64,000 nt of DNA from assembly GCA_044361535.1 (NCBI GenBank), contig JBIKIQ010000004.1, forward strand, positions 157,889 to 221,888, written 5' to 3'. This document shows positions 33,374 to 42,364 of the stretch, piece by piece. The position numbers were made by a program, and so were the translations under genes. The number at the start of each line of letters is the position of its first letter. The first letter of the stretch is position 1. The notes below the pieces were generated by a model, which did no database searches, was not told the DNA's origin, and saw only the letters and a list, made by a program, of their open reading frames with translations. The DNA comes from UBA952 sp044361535 (GTDB lineage Bacteria > Bacteroidota > Bacteroidia > Flavobacteriales_D > Crocinitomicaceae).

Positions 33374-36295
33374 ATGAAAATGAAAGCAATTCAACATGTT
33401 TTTATTAAAGGGAGTTCCTTTTTATTAGGAGTCCTAATTTTAGTTTCTTGTCAACCTGAGCGTTCCAAAACAACAGGTTGGCATCATAACAGTCCAGAAA
33501 ATTTTGGGAGCGGGTATGAAAAATTCCCTGCTATGGACCAAGAAACTGGACCAGGGTTAACCCTTATTGAAGGTGGTGTATTTACAATGGGTCTTGCAGA
33601 GCAAGATGTGATGAAAGATTGGAATAACAATCCTCGTCGAGTAACAATACCTTCATTCTACATGGACCAAACTGAAGTTTCAAACTTTGACTATCTTGAA
33701 TATTTATTTTGGTTAGGGAGGGTTTATGGTAGCATTGATCCAAATAATCCTATTGGTAATTATCAATCAGATGATTTAGGATTAACTTTGGATGAAATAG
33801 AAGATATTAAGACTATAAGAAAAGATGAATATGACTCAATTAAAGAAGCACAAGAAACACCTCCTACTGATGTACGCTTAGATAAAAATATTTTAGCGTT
33901 CGATAAATATCAAAAGAATTATTCTGAATCATTCACTGCAAGTTACCAAGAAGTATTCAGAAAAGCCCTTCCAGATACCCTATGTTGGAGGAGTCCGCTA
34001 TCCTCCATGGAGCATTTTGTGAATTATTACTTGCGTCATCCAGCTTATCGTGACTATCCCGTTGTTGGGGTTTCATGGATTCAGGCAAACGAATATTGCA
34101 AATGGAGAACAGATCGTGTGAACGAATACATTTTAGCAAGAGAAGGTATTTTAGATTGGGAAATGGGTAATAAGGAATTAAATCCCTTTCAAATGTTTAG
34201 CACAGAAGCTTATCTTGGAGGTCAATACTTTGGACTACAACCTCAATCAAGTTTAAAAAATAGACTCTATACAACCGATCATTCAGATCCAGATACAGAC
34301 GGAGATGGCGTAATAGATGCCGAAGATAATTGTCCGAATATAAATCCGGTAAAAGACGATAATAATGATGGTTGTGAGGATGATGCAGATGTTTTTGATG
34401 ATGCTCAATTTACAAATAAGTCAGATGCCACAAATGGAAGGAGATTGAGAAATTATAATCCAAGTGCCAAATCAGTTGGTAAAGGTGGTAAAGGAAATTA
34501 TGGTGCTCGTATCGTGCGTATGGAAGATGGGATATTATTACCAAACTACCGACTACCGACAGAAGCAGAATGGGAATATGCTGCGACCGGGTTAATTGGT
34601 AATTTGCAAGAGAATTCTGAGAACTATACCGACAGAAGAACCTATCCATGGAATGGTCATTGGGTGCGTCGCGAAGAAGAGCAATTCCAAGGGTCTATTC
34701 AGGCGAACTTCATGCGTACATCCGGAGATTATATGGGTATTGCAGGAAACTTAAACGACGGTGCAGCACCAACAGCTCCTGTAGAATCCTATTGGCCTAA
34801 TGATTTTGGTTTATTCCACATGGCTGGTAACGTTTCCGAATGGGTACAAGATGTTTATCGACCTAATTCGTTAGATGATGTAGATGGTTTCAGTCCTTTC
34901 CGTGGAAATGTTTACACAACTAAATTAACAACTACAATTGGCCTTAATGATGCGATGAAAAACGACCGTATTCGTTATGATGTGCATGGAATGAAGCAAT
35001 ACGTTCTTGATTTTGAGCGCGTGAGGTATCAGAGGATTGCCGGAAGTGATGGTGTAAAAACTCAAGGTTGGAATCCTTTAACCGACGATCCTTCACAATC
35101 TGACAAATTAAGGGGTTCTAGGCCACAGAGTACCGGACGAAAGGATACAAACTTAGATTTCTATTATGATTATAATATAATCACATGCTACAAGTTAGAT
35201 ACAATAAAATATCCTTACCAATCAGGATTACCGAGGGGATTCATTGTTGAATCAGATACAAGCAAAAAAGGAAAAGCATTAAAATATGAAATAGTTGATG
35301 CTGAAGGTAAAAAATTGTTTAATATTACAGATACCTCTGGCTTAGTTAGAGCTAAAGACATTAAAATCATAGAACCAAAAAATTATAAATTAACAATTAA
35401 ACTAACAGATTCAAGAACTAAAAAGAATTATTTCGATACTTTGTATTTTAATGTTTTGAATAAAAGACCACAGGATTTTGATGGAATGAATGCCGCGTCT
35501 AATGCCAAATATGCACCACAGGCAAGAAGTGGGGCATCTCCAGATCCTCTGTATGTTTCTTCAGGAAATAGCTTAGACGTTTATAATGTTAATGGTTCTC
35601 AATACAAAAAGGAACTTCAATTTTTAGATTCGGTTAATAATGTACTTGATCGTGCAATTTACTTGACAAATAATCTTCAAACAACTGAAGCCAGCAGAAT
35701 TATTAATAAAGATCTTTGGGGAAGAGTTTTTGATGATACATATTTAATAAGTTTATTTCCAAATTATTTGGATGATCCTGCACTTACAACAATGATTAGT
35801 GTTTTGAGAAATGGGTTAACAGAATACATTATTGAAACAGAAGGTCAAATGCGTTATCGTCGTGTAACTGAGGAGGAAAATCTTGGAAGGTTGAACTACA
35901 GAAAAGATGATTACATTGATTATTTAGATGGTGATATTGAATCATCTATATTCTATGACAACCAAAAAAGAATGAATGATATCAATCTTGGTATGCGCGA
36001 TCCAAAATTGGTTATGTATCAAAGTAATCATGAAAGATATAATCTTGACGGAACAGCCATTGGAAATGGAGACAAATCTTTTAGACAAGGGGTGCCAACT
36101 ACCTTAGTTTCTGACAGAACTCGTGTTTACAAAGGAGGTTCTTGGGAAGATAATGCATATTGGTTAGGTTGTCACACTCGTCGATTCTTAGATGAAAGAC
36201 AATCTACTAGAAACATTGGTTTCCGTTGTGCTATGGACAGAGTTGGAAGTCCTACCGGAAAAAATTACGGTAAACGCAAGAAAAGAAAACCATAA
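33374..36295 (+). CDS. gldJ: Gliding motility lipoprotein GldJ, enlarged by two insertions
   Basis: A 973-residue lipoprotein (lipobox LVSC, Cys26) with the formylglycine-enzyme-like fold of GldJ: TGWHHN, QETGPGLTLIEGGVFTMG, YMDQTEVSNFDYLEYL, YRLPTEAEWEYAA, MAGNVSEWVQDVYRP and, at the end, VYKGGSWEDNAYW and NIGFRCAMDR. GldJ stabilises other Gld proteins and is needed for gliding and T9SS. The usual length is near 560. Here residues 302-343 form a thrombospondin type 3-like acidic Ca-binding insert with paired Cys320 and Cys334, and residues of about 595-700 form an Ig/cadherin-like insert. The porP gene precedes it and a terminator follows. Confidence 0.92.
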   Translation: MKMKAIQHVFIKGSSFLLGVLILVSCQPERSKTTGWHHNSPENFGSGYEKFPAMDQETGPGLTLIEGGVFTMGLAEQDVMKDWNNNPRRVTIPSFYMDQTEVSNFDYLEYLFWLGRVYGSIDPNNPIGNYQSDDLGLTLDEIEDIKTIRKDEYDSIKEAQETPPTDVRLDKNILAFDKYQKNYSESFTASYQEVFRKALPDTLCWRSPLSSMEHFVNYYLRHPAYRDYPVVGVSWIQANEYCKWRTDRVNEYILAREGILDWEMGNKELNPFQMFSTEAYLGGQYFGLQPQSSLKNRLYTTDHSDPDTDGDGVIDAEDNCPNINPVKDDNNDGCEDDADVFDDAQFTNKSDATNGRRLRNYNPSAKSVGKGGKGNYGARIVRMEDGILLPNYRLPTEAEWEYAATGLIGNLQENSENYTDRRTYPWNGHWVRREEEQFQGSIQANFMRTSGDYMGIAGNLNDGAAPTAPVESYWPNDFGLFHMAGNVSEWVQDVYRPNSLDDVDGFSPFRGNVYTTKLTTTIGLNDAMKNDRIRYDVHGMKQYVLDFERVRYQRIAGSDGVKTQGWNPLTDDPSQSDKLRGSRPQSTGRKDTNLDFYYDYNIITCYKLDTIKYPYQSGLPRGFIVESDTSKKGKALKYEIVDAEGKKLFNITDTSGLVRAKDIKIIEPKNYKLTIKLTDSRTKKNYFDTLYFNVLNKRPQDFDGMNAASNAKYAPQARSGASPDPLYVSSGNSLDVYNVNGSQYKKELQFLDSVNNVLDRAIYLTNNLQTTEASRIINKDLWGRVFDDTYLISLFPNYLDDPALTTMISVLRNGLTEYIIETEGQMRYRRVTEEENLGRLNYRKDDYIDYLDGDIESSIFYDNQKRMNDINLGMRDPKLVMYQSNHERYNLDGTAIGNGDKSFRQGVPTTLVSDRTRVYKGGSWEDNAYWLGCHTRRFLDERQSTRNIGFRCAMDRVGSPTGKNYGKRKKRKP

Positions 36296-36307
36296 TCATT
36301 ATTTTTA

Positions 36308-36332
36308 AGGCCTGTTTATCAGGCCTTTTTTT
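36308..36332 (+). terminator. Rho-independent terminator after gldJ
   Basis: AGGCCTG (36308-36314), loop TTTAT, CAGGCCT (36320-36326) and a run of T to 36332. The stem is perfect and GC-rich. The murF ATG begins at the very next base, 36333. Confidence 0.85.
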
Positions 36333-37619
36333 ATGGAAAAATTATTTGAACTTTTTTATCAAACTTCCGGAGTATTTACAGATACCCGTAAAGTGCTTAC
36401 CGACGGGTTGTTTATTGCTCTTAAAGGAGCAAATTTCAATGGGAATGCATTCGCCGCAGAGGCAATAAAGCAAGGTGCAAAGTATGCAATTGTTGATGAA
36501 AAAGAATTTGCCACTAATCAAACTATTTTCTTTGTTGATGATGCTCTAACTTTTCTTCAAAAACTAGCTAATTTTCACAGAAAGAAATTCTCCATTCCAA
36601 TAATTGGTATTACAGGATCTAATGGAAAAACAACAACAAAAGAATTAATCCATCAGGTTCTAAATAGCCAATATCAAACTCTCGCCACAATTGGCAATTT
36701 GAACAACCATATTGGCGTTCCTCTTACCCTACTGGCAATTAATAAAACTCATGAAATTGCTATTATAGAAATGGGAGCTAATCGCTTACATGATATAGCT
36801 GAACTCTGTGAGATTGCAGAACCAACTCATGGTATTATAACGAACATTGGCGCTGCCCATTTGGAAGGGTTTGGCAGCTTTGATGGCGTCCTAAAAACAA
36901 AACTTGAACTATTCGACTCTGTTGAACTAACGAAGGGGTTACTTGTAGTGAACAAAGATGATCGAACACTCTGTTCACATTTGCCAAAGAACGCATCTCT
37001 CGCATATTATTCAATAACTCAAACTAGTGAACTACAAGGAGAAGTTGAATCATTAAATCCTTGCTTAAACTTTAAATGGAAGGATGAAGAGGGTTCACAT
37101 CATTTGGTCAAAACAAATTTATTTGGAGGATACAATTTATATAACTTTCTTGCCGCTATTCGATTTGGACAACTGTTCAAAGTGCCAACCGAGAAAATAA
37201 ATGACTCATTATCAAAGTATTTGCCGTCAAATAATCGCTCTCAAATCACAAGAACAGAAAAAAATATACTGCTTGTTGATTGCTACAATGCGAACCCATC
37301 AAGCATGCTCTCAGCAATTTCAAGTTTCATTTCGACTGAATCAAACGAAAAAATTGCAATCATAGGTGACATGCTTGAACTTGGTCAAGAAGCAATAGCC
37401 AAACATAACGAAATACTTGAACTACTCAACAAAAATTCAACCCAATACATCACTGTTGGAACACTGTTTTTTGATTCTACCGAAAATAAAGCAGATCAAA
37501 AATTTAAAACGGCAGAGGAATTGCTTGTGTATTTAAAAGATAATCAGCTCCATGATAAATTTATACTACTGAAAGGATCGCGAGGAATTGCCCTTGAAAA
37601 ATCAATAAACTATTTATAA
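36333..37619 (+). CDS. murF: UDP-N-acetylmuramoyl-tripeptide--D-Ala-D-Ala ligase
   Basis: A 428-residue Mur ligase. It has a short N-terminal MurF domain with TDTRKVLTDGLFIALKG, Walker-type ATP loop GSNGKTTTKE (95-104), NLNNHIGVPLTLL, IIEMGANRLHDI and the C-terminal DCYNANPSSM. It adds D-Ala-D-Ala to UDP-MurNAc-tripeptide in the cytosol, the last cytosolic step of the peptidoglycan precursor. The ATG is placed immediately after the T-run of the gldJ terminator, so its own transcription signal is unclear. The next in-frame alternatives would remove part of the N-terminal domain. Confidence 0.95.
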   Translation: MEKLFELFYQTSGVFTDTRKVLTDGLFIALKGANFNGNAFAAEAIKQGAKYAIVDEKEFATNQTIFFVDDALTFLQKLANFHRKKFSIPIIGITGSNGKTTTKELIHQVLNSQYQTLATIGNLNNHIGVPLTLLAINKTHEIAIIEMGANRLHDIAELCEIAEPTHGIITNIGAAHLEGFGSFDGVLKTKLELFDSVELTKGLLVVNKDDRTLCSHLPKNASLAYYSITQTSELQGEVESLNPCLNFKWKDEEGSHHLVKTNLFGGYNLYNFLAAIRFGQLFKVPTEKINDSLSKYLPSNNRSQITRTEKNILLVDCYNANPSSMLSAISSFISTESNEKIAIIGDMLELGQEAIAKHNEILELLNKNSTQYITVGTLFFDSTENKADQKFKTAEELLVYLKDNQLHDKFILLKGSRGIALEKSINYL

Positions 37620-37621
37620 TC

Positions 37622-39412
37622 ATGTACAATAAATTAATACTTACCTCTCTCCTATTCATCGTTTGTTCAACAACAATTCTTAGTCAAAAAATTAGCTATG
37701 TCCTAAGAATGCCAAATCCACAAAGTCATTATTTTGAGGTTGAAATGATTTTGGAAGATTTTAAACAAAAAGAAATTGAAATTAAAATGCCTGTATGGGC
37801 CCCTGGATCATACCTTGTGCGTGAATTTTCAAAAAATGTTAACCAAGTACGAGCTAAAGATGAATCTAACAAAGCACTGAAAATAACGAAGAAATTAAAA
37901 AACACTTGGGTTATAGGCAATACCACTAAATCAAAGAAAATAAGTATCAACTACGAAGTTTATGCCTTTGAACTTAGCGTAAGAACAAGTTTTTTAGACC
38001 TAACTCACGGTTTTGTAAGTGGTTCTGGTGTTTTTATGTATGTTTCTGGAAATCAAAATCTGCCAGGAACATTGGAGATTATACCATATAAAGACTTTAA
38101 AAAAATCACAACAGCCTTACCTAAATCTAGCATAAGTGTTGCACAAGATGGTTCTGAATCCTATCAATTTGAAAACTACGATCAGTTGGTTGATTGCCCA
38201 ATTGAAATTGGAAATCAAGAAGAATTTGAATTTGTTGCTTCAGGCGTTAAACACACCGTTGCCATGTATGGAGAAGCTAATTACGATATTGATAAACTCA
38301 AGAAAGACATGCCAAAAGTTATCGAAGCTGAAACGGCTGTATTTGGCGAAAATCCTAATAAAGAATATGTTTTTATCGTTCACAATGTAGTCAATGGTCA
38401 AGGTGGTCTTGAACACATGAATTCTACCACTCTTAGTGTTAATCGTTGGACGTATTCAGGCTCAAATTACATTAACTTCCTAAACCTTGTTGCTCATGAA
38501 TATTTTCATCTTTGGAATGTTAAAAGATTTCGTCCAATAGAATTAGGCCCCTTCAATTACGATCAAGAAAATTATACAAATTTACTCTGGGTAATGGAAG
38601 GATTTACCTCGTATTACGATGAGCTAATAATGAGAAGAATTGGTTTAGTAAGTCAGGAAGATTTCGTGTCTAAGATTCAAAGTACAGTAAATTATGTTGA
38701 AGGCACTATGGGTTCTCGAGTTCAATCCTTAGCTCATTCCAGTTTTGATGCTTGGATTAAAGGATATCGTCCCAATGAAAACTCATCTAATACCATCATG
38801 ACCTATTATTCAAGAGGTCAAGTAATTGCGGTTATTTTTGATGTGATGATCGTTACAAAATATGCTGGTAAAAAAGGATTGGATGATTTCATGAAACATG
38901 TATATATAAAATATGCTAAAGAACTAAAACGTGGAATTACCGATCAAGAATTTAAAAAAGAACTCGAAGATTTCCTCGGACAAGATTTAACATCTTTCTA
39001 CTCAAAGTACATTGAAGGCACAGAGATTCCGCCTTATAACGAATACTTTTCAAAGGTTGGAGTAAATGTGAATTACAACGGATCTAAAAAACCTTCGTTT
39101 GGCGCCACCCTGAAACAAGAAGGAGGAAAAGTACTTGTTAAAAATGTCCGTTCCGGATCATCCGCTGAAAAAGCAGGACTTAGTGTGAATGATGAGATTA
39201 TTGCTTGTGATGGTTATCGTGTTGATCAGAGTGCATGTGAGTCATACGTGAATTCTATGGATGAAGGCGATGATACTGAAATACTAATTAGCAGAGACGA
39301 TCTAGTTTTTCCGCTTACAGTTAAAATGTTCTCTTATGAAAAACCTCAATTTTCGTTTACGATTTCAACCGATGAAAAAACAAAGAATCTTTTCTCTTAT
39401 TGGCTGCGCTAA
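37622..39412 (+). CDS. M61 family metallopeptidase with PDZ domain
   Basis: A 596-residue exported protease: signal peptide ending near TILSQK, an N-terminal beta domain typical of the family (PVWAPGSYLVREFSKNV), then the gluzincin site AHEYFHLWNVKRFRP with zinc ligands His292 and His296 and Glu293. The downstream LWVMEGFTSYYDE supplies the third ligand. A PDZ domain follows near residues 485-565 (SGSSAEKAGLSVNDEIIACDG). M61 enzymes are glycyl aminopeptidase-like; the substrate is unknown. It starts two bases after murF and overlaps the next gene by 41 bases. Confidence 0.93.
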   Translation: MYNKLILTSLLFIVCSTTILSQKISYVLRMPNPQSHYFEVEMILEDFKQKEIEIKMPVWAPGSYLVREFSKNVNQVRAKDESNKALKITKKLKNTWVIGNTTKSKKISINYEVYAFELSVRTSFLDLTHGFVSGSGVFMYVSGNQNLPGTLEIIPYKDFKKITTALPKSSISVAQDGSESYQFENYDQLVDCPIEIGNQEEFEFVASGVKHTVAMYGEANYDIDKLKKDMPKVIEAETAVFGENPNKEYVFIVHNVVNGQGGLEHMNSTTLSVNRWTYSGSNYINFLNLVAHEYFHLWNVKRFRPIELGPFNYDQENYTNLLWVMEGFTSYYDELIMRRIGLVSQEDFVSKIQSTVNYVEGTMGSRVQSLAHSSFDAWIKGYRPNENSSNTIMTYYSRGQVIAVIFDVMIVTKYAGKKGLDDFMKHVYIKYAKELKRGITDQEFKKELEDFLGQDLTSFYSKYIEGTEIPPYNEYFSKVGVNVNYNGSKKPSFGATLKQEGGKVLVKNVRSGSSAEKAGLSVNDEIIACDGYRVDQSACESYVNSMDEGDDTEILISRDDLVFPLTVKMFSYEKPQFSFTISTDEKTKNLFSYWLR

Positions 39413-40670
39413 CATAGCGTTGGTATCCTTTTTTTCATCTTGTCAATCGGGCAAGTTTCAAAATATTGAAATTACTAAAGGATACAAATCTAGTGTCTTT
39501 TACCAAGTTTCTGAACCCTCTATTGCGATAAATCCAGCAAATACAAATGAACTAGCAGCGGGCTCAATCCTCGATAATTATCACTTTTCACAAGACGGTG
39601 GAAAAACATGGACTAGTCGTAAAATTGATAGTAAATACGGCGTTTGGGGCGATCCTGTATTAACATTTGATCGTTCTGGAAAAGTATATTATTTTCATTT
39701 AGCAAACTATAAAAAAACTTCATGGATTGATAGAATAGTGTGTCAGGTGGCACCAACAGTTGACGCAGAATTTTCAGACGGAACCTTTCCAAAGCCCAAT
39801 GGATCCAAAGCACAAGACAAACATTGGGTAGCTCTTCATCCGAAAAATAATACATTGGCTTTAACATGGACTCAATTTGACAAATACGATTCAAAAGAAC
39901 AAAAAGATTCTTCCCATATCATGTTTTCTCGATCCATAGACCAGGGGAAAACGTGGAGCAATCCACTTAGAATTAATAAATACGGAGGTGACTGTATCGA
40001 TAATGATAATACCGTCGAGGGAGCGGTCCCATCCTACGGACCAAATGGAGAATTATTTGTTGCTTGGTCAGGACCAAAAGGATTGGTGTTTCAAAAGTCC
40101 TTAGATGGTGGAACCACTTGGCTTTCTGAAGAAAAATTAATCGCTGAACATCCTGGAGGTTGGACAATTGACGTTCCTGGAATCAATCGATGCAATGGAT
40201 TACCCGTTTTGATTTGTGATCAAAGCAACGGACCTCATCGTGGAACGCTCTATTTAAATTGGGCGGATCAACGCAATGGAGCAAATGATACAGATATTTG
40301 GTTGATGAAATCAACAGATCAAGGGGAAACGTGGTCTGCTCCAATTCGAGTAAATCAAGATGCGGCAGGGAAACATCAATTTTTTACTTGGATAACGATT
40401 GATCAAACAAATGGAAATTTACATTTTGTTTATTTAGATAGACGGAAGTATTCTGACAATAAAACCGATGTCATCTGGTGCACCTCAAAAGACGGAGGAA
40501 AATCTTTTCAAGAAAAATGTATTTCAGATAAACCCTTTTTACCCAAAAAAGAAGTTTTTTACGGAGATTACCTAACTATTGCTGCTCATAATGGTGTAAT
40601 TCGCCCAATTTGGCCGAGAATGGATAAAGGAAAAATGACTTTGTGGACGGCGCTTATCGATGAAAAATAA
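39372..40670 (+). CDS. BNR-repeat (sialidase-like) lipoprotein
   Basis: About 432 residues: lipobox FFSSC (Cys24), then a six-bladed-propeller-like domain with five Asp-box motifs: SQDGGKTW, SIDQGKTW, SLDGGTTW, STDQGETW and SKDGGKSF. The fold is that of sialidases and related exo-glycosidases, but I cannot identify the full arginine triad, so a binding or non-sialidase role is possible. I chose ATG 39372, which overlaps the M61 gene by 41 bases in another frame and begins a proper lipoprotein signal; a start at 39336 would add an arginine-rich, unlikely prefix. It converges on the DUF2279 gene with one base between stops. Confidence 0.82.
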   Translation: MKKQRIFSLIGCANIALVSFFSSCQSGKFQNIEITKGYKSSVFYQVSEPSIAINPANTNELAAGSILDNYHFSQDGGKTWTSRKIDSKYGVWGDPVLTFDRSGKVYYFHLANYKKTSWIDRIVCQVAPTVDAEFSDGTFPKPNGSKAQDKHWVALHPKNNTLALTWTQFDKYDSKEQKDSSHIMFSRSIDQGKTWSNPLRINKYGGDCIDNDNTVEGAVPSYGPNGELFVAWSGPKGLVFQKSLDGGTTWLSEEKLIAEHPGGWTIDVPGINRCNGLPVLICDQSNGPHRGTLYLNWADQRNGANDTDIWLMKSTDQGETWSAPIRVNQDAAGKHQFFTWITIDQTNGNLHFVYLDRRKYSDNKTDVIWCTSKDGGKSFQEKCISDKPFLPKKEVFYGDYLTIAAHNGVIRPIWPRMDKGKMTLWTALIDEK

Positions 40671-40671
40671 C

Positions 40672-41598
40672 CTAAAAATAAACAGGATAAAACTTAAATT
40701 TATTCCCTCTCAATGAAATTGCAGGTGCAGGAATTTTGAGGTAATTCAGTGAAGTAAGAACTTTTTTAAGTGTCTTATTTTTAATTGGTAATTTTTTAAA
40801 ATCTACGTCCAAACTCACATAAAATTCAGGGTTGGAAAAATAGGTGTTCCCATTTGCGTCCATGTAGCTCGTTTTATCACCAACAATTCTTGCGTCAATT
40901 CCATAACCCATTGAAATACATAGCCAACCCGGAAATTTACTCGACTTTAAAAAAGATTTTGGAGAAAAACTTAGCCAGTATGTTTGACCGTTATAATCTT
41001 TCAATAATCTTTCAGCATGATTTGACCCAAGCGTATTTGGGCGCAACGCAGCATACGATGTTGGATGATAGGAAAATTTTGGAATAAAAATCTGCTCCTT
41101 AAAAGTCAATTCTTGCCCTAAATACAGTGAAGAACCAAGTATGTTAAACCAAACATCACCCCATGAGAATCCATATCCTGTACTAAATCCATCAAAAATT
41201 TCCAAAGTTGTTTGATAGCTTAAACCAAGCGCAAACCCGACCCATGCCGAATTCCTATGGCTCATCCCAGTCCATCGGTATAAATTACCGCTTGTTCGTG
41301 ACAATTGATAACTTGAATAAGCATGACCATATTTATCGACATTACCCCAATTACCATAATCATTAAAAAAATGGAAGGTTGAATTTGCATTTTGCGAATA
41401 CCAAACTCCATACAAGGCGGAAATAGATCCAATTTGAGTATATGCAGAAATACCAGAAGCAATCCACACACGTTTTTTTGAAAGTGTATCCGTTGAGTTA
41501 AAAAATTTTGTTTGTCCGAACGAAAAGTTTGGAAAGAAGATTTCCATACTCCATAGTAGAAAAAAAAATCCAATTAATTTTTTTTGACCTCGATTCAC
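40672..41598 (-). CDS. DUF2279 family outer-envelope protein
   Basis: About 308 residues with a signal peptide (LIGFFFLLWSMEIFFPNFSFGQ) and the DUF2279/YfiM-like core DKYGHAYSSYQLSR, followed by WVGFALGLSYQTTLEIFDGFSTGYGFSWGD. The C-terminal half alternates like barrel strands. Function unknown; probably in the periplasm or outer membrane. The start is GTG 41598, or possibly TTG 41604. The sequence TATTTTTG that contains the TTG is also an exact promoter -7 box, which favours the GTG. Confidence 0.78.
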   Translation of the reverse strand: MNRGQKKLIGFFFLLWSMEIFFPNFSFGQTKFFNSTDTLSKKRVWIASGISAYTQIGSISALYGVWYSQNANSTFHFFNDYGNWGNVDKYGHAYSSYQLSRTSGNLYRWTGMSHRNSAWVGFALGLSYQTTLEIFDGFSTGYGFSWGDVWFNILGSSLYLGQELTFKEQIFIPKFSYHPTSYAALRPNTLGSNHAERLLKDYNGQTYWLSFSPKSFLKSSKFPGWLCISMGYGIDARIVGDKTSYMDANGNTYFSNPEFYVSLDVDFKKLPIKNKTLKKVLTSLNYLKIPAPAISLRGNKFKFYPVYF

Positions 41599-41601
41599 AG
41601 T

Positions 41602-41609
41602 CAAAAATA
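41602..41609 (-). promoter_or_regulatory. TAnnTTTG box abutting the DUF2279 start
   Basis: TATTTTTG on the minus strand ends three bases before GTG 41598. It matches the -7 consensus exactly, with no TTG at -33 spacing. It lies in the short divergent gap facing the LOG gene. Confidence 0.35.
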
Positions 41610-41641
41610 GCGTAATTTTATATGTTAATTAAAGAAAAATC

Positions 41642-42325
41642 ATGAATAAAAACAGAAAAGATTGGAATGACATTAAAAGCAATGACAGCTGGTCTATTTT
41701 CAAAATAATGTCGGAGTTTGTTGAAGCGTACGATCGCATGGCGAAAATCGGTCCTTGCATTTCTGTTTTTGGTTCGGCTCGCACAAAATCAGATCACAAA
41801 TATTACGAATTAGCTACTGAGGTTTCGAAGAAATTAGCACAAGCTGGATACGGAATTATTTCCGGTGGAGGGCCTGGAATAATGGAAGCAGCAAACAAAG
41901 GCGCACAAGAAGGAGGAGGCCGTTCTGTTGGATTAAATATTGACTTACCCTTTGAACAAAATCATAATCCATATATTGATCAAGAACATAACCTAGAATT
42001 TGATTACTTCTTTGTTCGTAAAGTAATTTTTGTAAAATATTCTCAAGGATTTGTGGTATTACCTGGTGGTTTTGGTACTCTCGATGAAGCTTTTGAAGCA
42101 CTAACATTGATCCAGACAAAAAAAATTGCTAACCGCCCTGTCGTATTCATTGGTAGAGAATATTGGTCGGGATTGTTGATTTGGATTGAGGAGGTCATGT
42201 TAAACGAAGAAAAAAATATCTCACCAAATGACATGAATATGTTTCACATTGTAGATACTGCGGAAGAGGCTGTTCAATACATTGAAGATTTTTACAAAAC
42301 ACATATGCTTTCACCAAATTTCTAA
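41642..42325 (+). CDS. LOG family protein (TIGR00730)
   Basis: A 227-residue Rossmann-like protein with the two LOG signatures: SGGGPGIMEAANKGA (74-88) and PGGFGTLDE (141-149). The first binds phosphate and the second carries the catalytic region. Family members cleave nucleoside 5'-monophosphates to free base and ribose 5-phosphate, as in cytokinin activation, and some are AMP or pyrimidine nucleosidases; earlier labels as lysine decarboxylase are wrong. The bacterial physiological substrate here is unknown. The start is 43 bases from the divergent DUF2279 start. Confidence 0.92.
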   Translation: MNKNRKDWNDIKSNDSWSIFKIMSEFVEAYDRMAKIGPCISVFGSARTKSDHKYYELATEVSKKLAQAGYGIISGGGPGIMEAANKGAQEGGGRSVGLNIDLPFEQNHNPYIDQEHNLEFDYFFVRKVIFVKYSQGFVVLPGGFGTLDEAFEALTLIQTKKIANRPVVFIGREYWSGLLIWIEEVMLNEEKNISPNDMNMFHIVDTAEEAVQYIEDFYKTHMLSPNF

Positions 42326-42350
42326 ATGTGAAGGATTTATACATTTTAAC

Positions 42351-42358
42351 TACCTTTG
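42351..42358 (+). promoter_or_regulatory. TACCTTTG box abutting the PASTA gene start
   Basis: TACCTTTG is followed by six bases (TTGGCT) and ATG 42365, the same arrangement as before the rRNA methyltransferase gene. A GTG about 20 bases upstream could be a degenerate -33 element. Confidence 0.45.
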
Positions 42359-42364
42359 TTGGCT

